Positions 61,701-64,000 of a DNA stretch of 64,000 nt are shown here, piece by piece. A program made the translations under genes and the position numbers. The notes under the pieces were generated by a model, which was given only the letters and a program-made list of their open reading frames with translations, searched no databases and was not told where the DNA came from. Origin of the DNA: Bradysia coprophila (Eukaryota > Arthropoda > Insecta > Diptera > Sciaridae); assembly GCF_014529535.1 (NCBI RefSeq), contig NW_023503292.1, forward strand, positions 124,001-188,000, written 5' to 3'. Position 1 is the first letter of the stretch. Every line of letters starts with the position of its first letter.

Positions 61701-63602
61701 CGAGACGCTCGTCGATTTTGAATTTCAAATTCGGTTTCAGGAATGGCGTGCTTTTTCATTGTCTTCATAATGTCATTGGAACAGTACGATCTGCAGGACA
61801 CGGCCAGGCTGCTGACATGGATCTTTATGATATTCCCGCACTTTGCACTGAGCCACGGGCTGGGAAATATCAACATGATAACATCGTTCAATCAAATCTG
61901 TGATATGCAATGCAAAGTGATACCGGGCTGTACCAAAGAGATCATGTGCGAAATTCTACCGTTATTCAACTCATCTGCACCGTGTTGCGGTAAGAAAATT
62001 GCGACTGCTTTCCGGAAGACTATTTTCCAAATTTTTTGAGAAATAATCCGGACGATTGATGGGTTTCCCTAATTTTCTTCAGATAATGACTACTTCAAGT
62101 GGAACAACTTCGGCATCGGCCGAAATCTATTATTTATGTCGTGCACCGGAATCGCTTTCTTTATCATTCTCCTCGTGACCGAATACAGTTTGGTATCGTC
62201 GTCCATCTACTCCATTAAACGGTTCTTCACGTCAACGCTCAGCCGCGATGTATCAGATGAACCGATTGATTTCGATGTGGTTGAGGAGAAAAACAGAGTC
62301 ACATCCATGTCCGAAACGAACATTCGGAACCATAATCTGGTACTGATGAATGTGACCAAATTGTATGGAAAATTTGTGGCTGTTCATGATATGTCCATTG
62401 CTGTTGAACAGTTAGCATTGCATTTGCGTTTTTTTCTGAACGATGAGATCAATTAATCGACTTCGTTTTGTAGCTCTGAGTGCTTTGGTTTACTGGGAGT
62501 CAATGGTGCCGGCAAGACAACGACATTCAAGATGCTTACTGGAGATGTTAAAATATCGAACGGAGAAGCATGGGTGAGAGGATTAAGCTTAAAAAATGAC
62601 ATGAACAAAGTGCATCAGATTATCGGTAAGCTAACCGTTAAAACATCGGTCATGTTCATGCTGACTAAATGTCTCCAATTCAATAGGCTATTGCCCGCAA
62701 TTCGACGCTCTAATTGGTGAAATGACTGGAAGAGAAACCCTTACCATGTACTGTCTGCTGCGTGGCATACCAAATCGACGCATAAGGTCGATAGTATTGA
62801 ATTTGGCTGCCGATTTTAATTTTATCAAACACATCGACAAAAGGGTGAAAATGTACAGCGGTGGCAATAAAAGGAAATTATCGACTGCCATAGCTCTGGT
62901 CGGAAATCCAGCCATTGTTTATTTAGACGAACCCACAACCGGTAAATTATATCTCCATTACGAGTGTTAAGTATGGTTTCCACTCAACAAAAAGTACTCA
63001 GTGTGAGAGTCGTGAGAGAGCGATATGTCAAGGAAACAAAGTCTATTTTGTCTCTCACACGGAGTACTTTTTGGTAAGTGGAAATCAAGCCTGAAAGATA
63101 TGGAAATGCAGTCTCGGCGTTTTTTTTTCTATTCCTTATATTCTAAACGAAAGGCATGGACCCAGGTGCCCGAAGACAGCTATGGGACATGATATGTAAG
63201 GTTCGAAAAAGTGGCAAATCCATTATGCTGACATCGCACAGCATGGACGAATGTGAAGCATTGTGTACGCGTTTAGCAATTATGGTGAATGGTGAATTCA
63301 AGTGCCTTGGGTCAGTGCAGCATCTGAAGAATAAATTCTCGAAAGGATACACACTGTCGATCAAAGTGAAAAAGAACAATTTTTCGCGGCCACCTACCAG
63401 CGAATCCGATGGGTAAGTGATTTTGGTGGAACCGTTTTCTTAGCTGTGGAATTTTCTAATTTGTTTTTTATTTAAAAACAACATTTTTGCGTTTTCCTTC
63501 TGTTCTATGCTAAACTTGCCTTCTTCTCTCAATTGGCTTTAGAAACAATAACAAAGTTGATGATGTTTTCGGACATTTTGTTAACAAATTTAGAGTGAAA
63601 AG
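55790..63602 (+). CDS. ABCA-type (ABCA3-like) lipid transporter, 5' and central part (runs off the right edge)
   Basis: A full-size ABC-A transporter (two membrane domains, two ATPase domains); relatives move phospholipids across membranes. The start [20 protein letters not shown] and the exon order resemble insect ABCA3 orthologues. Twenty exons: 55790-55998, 56169-56376, 56439-56726, 57027-57112, 57783-57881, 57956-57989, 58053-58088, 58189-58271, 58340-58968, 59028-59531, 59599-59994, 60050-60335, 60885-61299, 61374-61671, 61741-61989, 62083-62410, 62474-62625, 62687-62941, 63154-63412 and 63543-63602, all in consistent phase, about 1,624 codons. NBD1 has [20 protein letters not shown] near residue 651 and [15 protein letters not shown]2 has [20 protein letters not shown] near 1490 and [27 protein letters not shown] and [13 protein letters not shown] are family linkers. 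The last exons lie beyond the window. Confidence 0.93.
56813..56953. mobile_element. 141-bp hAT-like MITE in ABCA intron 3
   Basis: Ends are CAGTGCCGGA and TCCGGCACTG, flanked by the identical octamer GACTTATT at 56805-56812 and 56954-56961. Inside are AAAAGCCCTTCG repeats. The 8-base duplication supports hAT mobilisation. Confidence 0.88.
57307..57708. mobile_element. 402-bp palindromic hAT-like MITE in ABCA intron 4
   Basis: Ends are CAGAGCCTATTTTTGG and CCAAAAATAGACCCTG, complementary with two or three differences. They are flanked by ATGGCAGC at 57299-57306 and 57709-57716. The arms extend inward for more than 100 bases of TTTTTGGAAATTTTTGG-like sequence and then CAGTTCGAAATGA and CTCAGCCTTG. 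Open frames across it are artefacts. Confidence 0.88.
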
Positions 63603-64000
63603 GTAAAAAGAAAACATGGGGGAAGTTTGTGTTACACCAATATGTTTACCGCATCACCAGAATAAATTGATTCGTAAATTCAACGTAGAAATTCACAACT
63701 GAATGCACGTGCACTATCATTGGGAATTTTAATTCTGAAAATTCCTAATAATTTCAACAAATTCTTAAAGAAGTTTAAAGGAATTTTCAGAATTTCCATT
63801 CTAATCAACAAGCCTTGTGCTACTAAATTTAAATTCTTCGCACACGAAGAGCAATCAAATTTTGTATTGTCTGTCTGCTTCTATCTACATTTTCTCTTTC
63901 GCTTTATTCAAAATGAGATGTAAAGCATTTTTCTAGGAATTAAAATCTTAAAAATTCCGCAAATTTCCTAAAACTTCTTTTTAAAAAAATCTTAAATTTT
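63603..64000. other. ABCA intron with AT-rich AATTCTGAAAATTCC repeats
   Basis: After the GTAAAA donor at 63603 no further exon is seen. Bases 63720-64000 are made of degenerate AATTCTGAAAATTCC / GGAATTTTCAGAATT segments like those in the 3539-3978 element, so a related element probably sits in this intron. Confidence 0.5.

Noticed and set aside
1..64000. CRISPR array, prokaryotic operon or riboswitch
   Set aside because: The window is plainly eukaryotic; the regular 145-bp array is a satellite with no spacers, and the genes are spliced.

Overview
The window is eukaryotic. Its genes are split by many short introns (about 55-80 bases) with GT-AG borders, and the spacers are AT-rich and packed with inverted-repeat transposons. 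The gene set (cyclin G, farnesyltransferase beta, EMC1, fimbrin, a five-exon gustatory receptor, exosome Rrp45 and an ABCA3-type transporter) points to an insect, most likely a dipteran. A lower dipteran such as a fungus gnat is a guess from gene style and repeat load, not something the sequence proves.

Layout: (1) 1-857, minus strand, 5' part of Cyclin G, running off the left edge. (2) 858-9436, gene-poor spacer with foldback repeats and a broken zinc-finger relic. (3) 9437-11205, plus, complete six-exon Fntb. (4) 13104-18708, plus, complete thirteen-exon EMC1 with a large intron full of repeats. (5) 19336-20046, plus, 3' end of a non-LTR retrotransposon. (6) 20729-21720, minus, a fused partial duplicate of the gustatory receptor and Rrp45 genes, whose parents lie 20 kb further right. 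(7) 22101-25266, a 418-bp palindromic element and a Helitron/HINE-like element with a 145-bp satellite array. (8) 26411-28513, minus, a fimbrin gene whose second actin-binding half is replaced by an unrelated sequence. (9) 28.5-40.3 kb, transposon graveyard, including a 1.16-kb element with 112-bp nearly identical terminal repeats. (10) 40404-42063, minus, complete gustatory receptor of 405 residues. (11) 42.4-45.7 kb, a 1.27-kb TIR element and a three-level nest of DNA transposons. (12) 46439-48202, minus, complete seven-exon Rrp45. (13) 49.1-55.7 kb, repeats and an RTE-type retrotransposon fragment. (14) 55790-63602 and beyond, plus, twenty exons of an ABCA transporter, with two hAT-like MITEs in its introns that keep their 8-bp target duplications.

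The genes do not form a pathway; they are ordinary cell-maintenance genes plus one chemoreceptor. Exon borders were placed by hand from GT-AG sites and reading phase. For Fntb, EMC1, the receptor and Rrp45 the summed exon lengths are exact multiples of three with no internal stop, which supports those models. The most unusual content is the chimeric fimbrin, the fused receptor/Rrp45 duplicate, and the layered transposon insertions.
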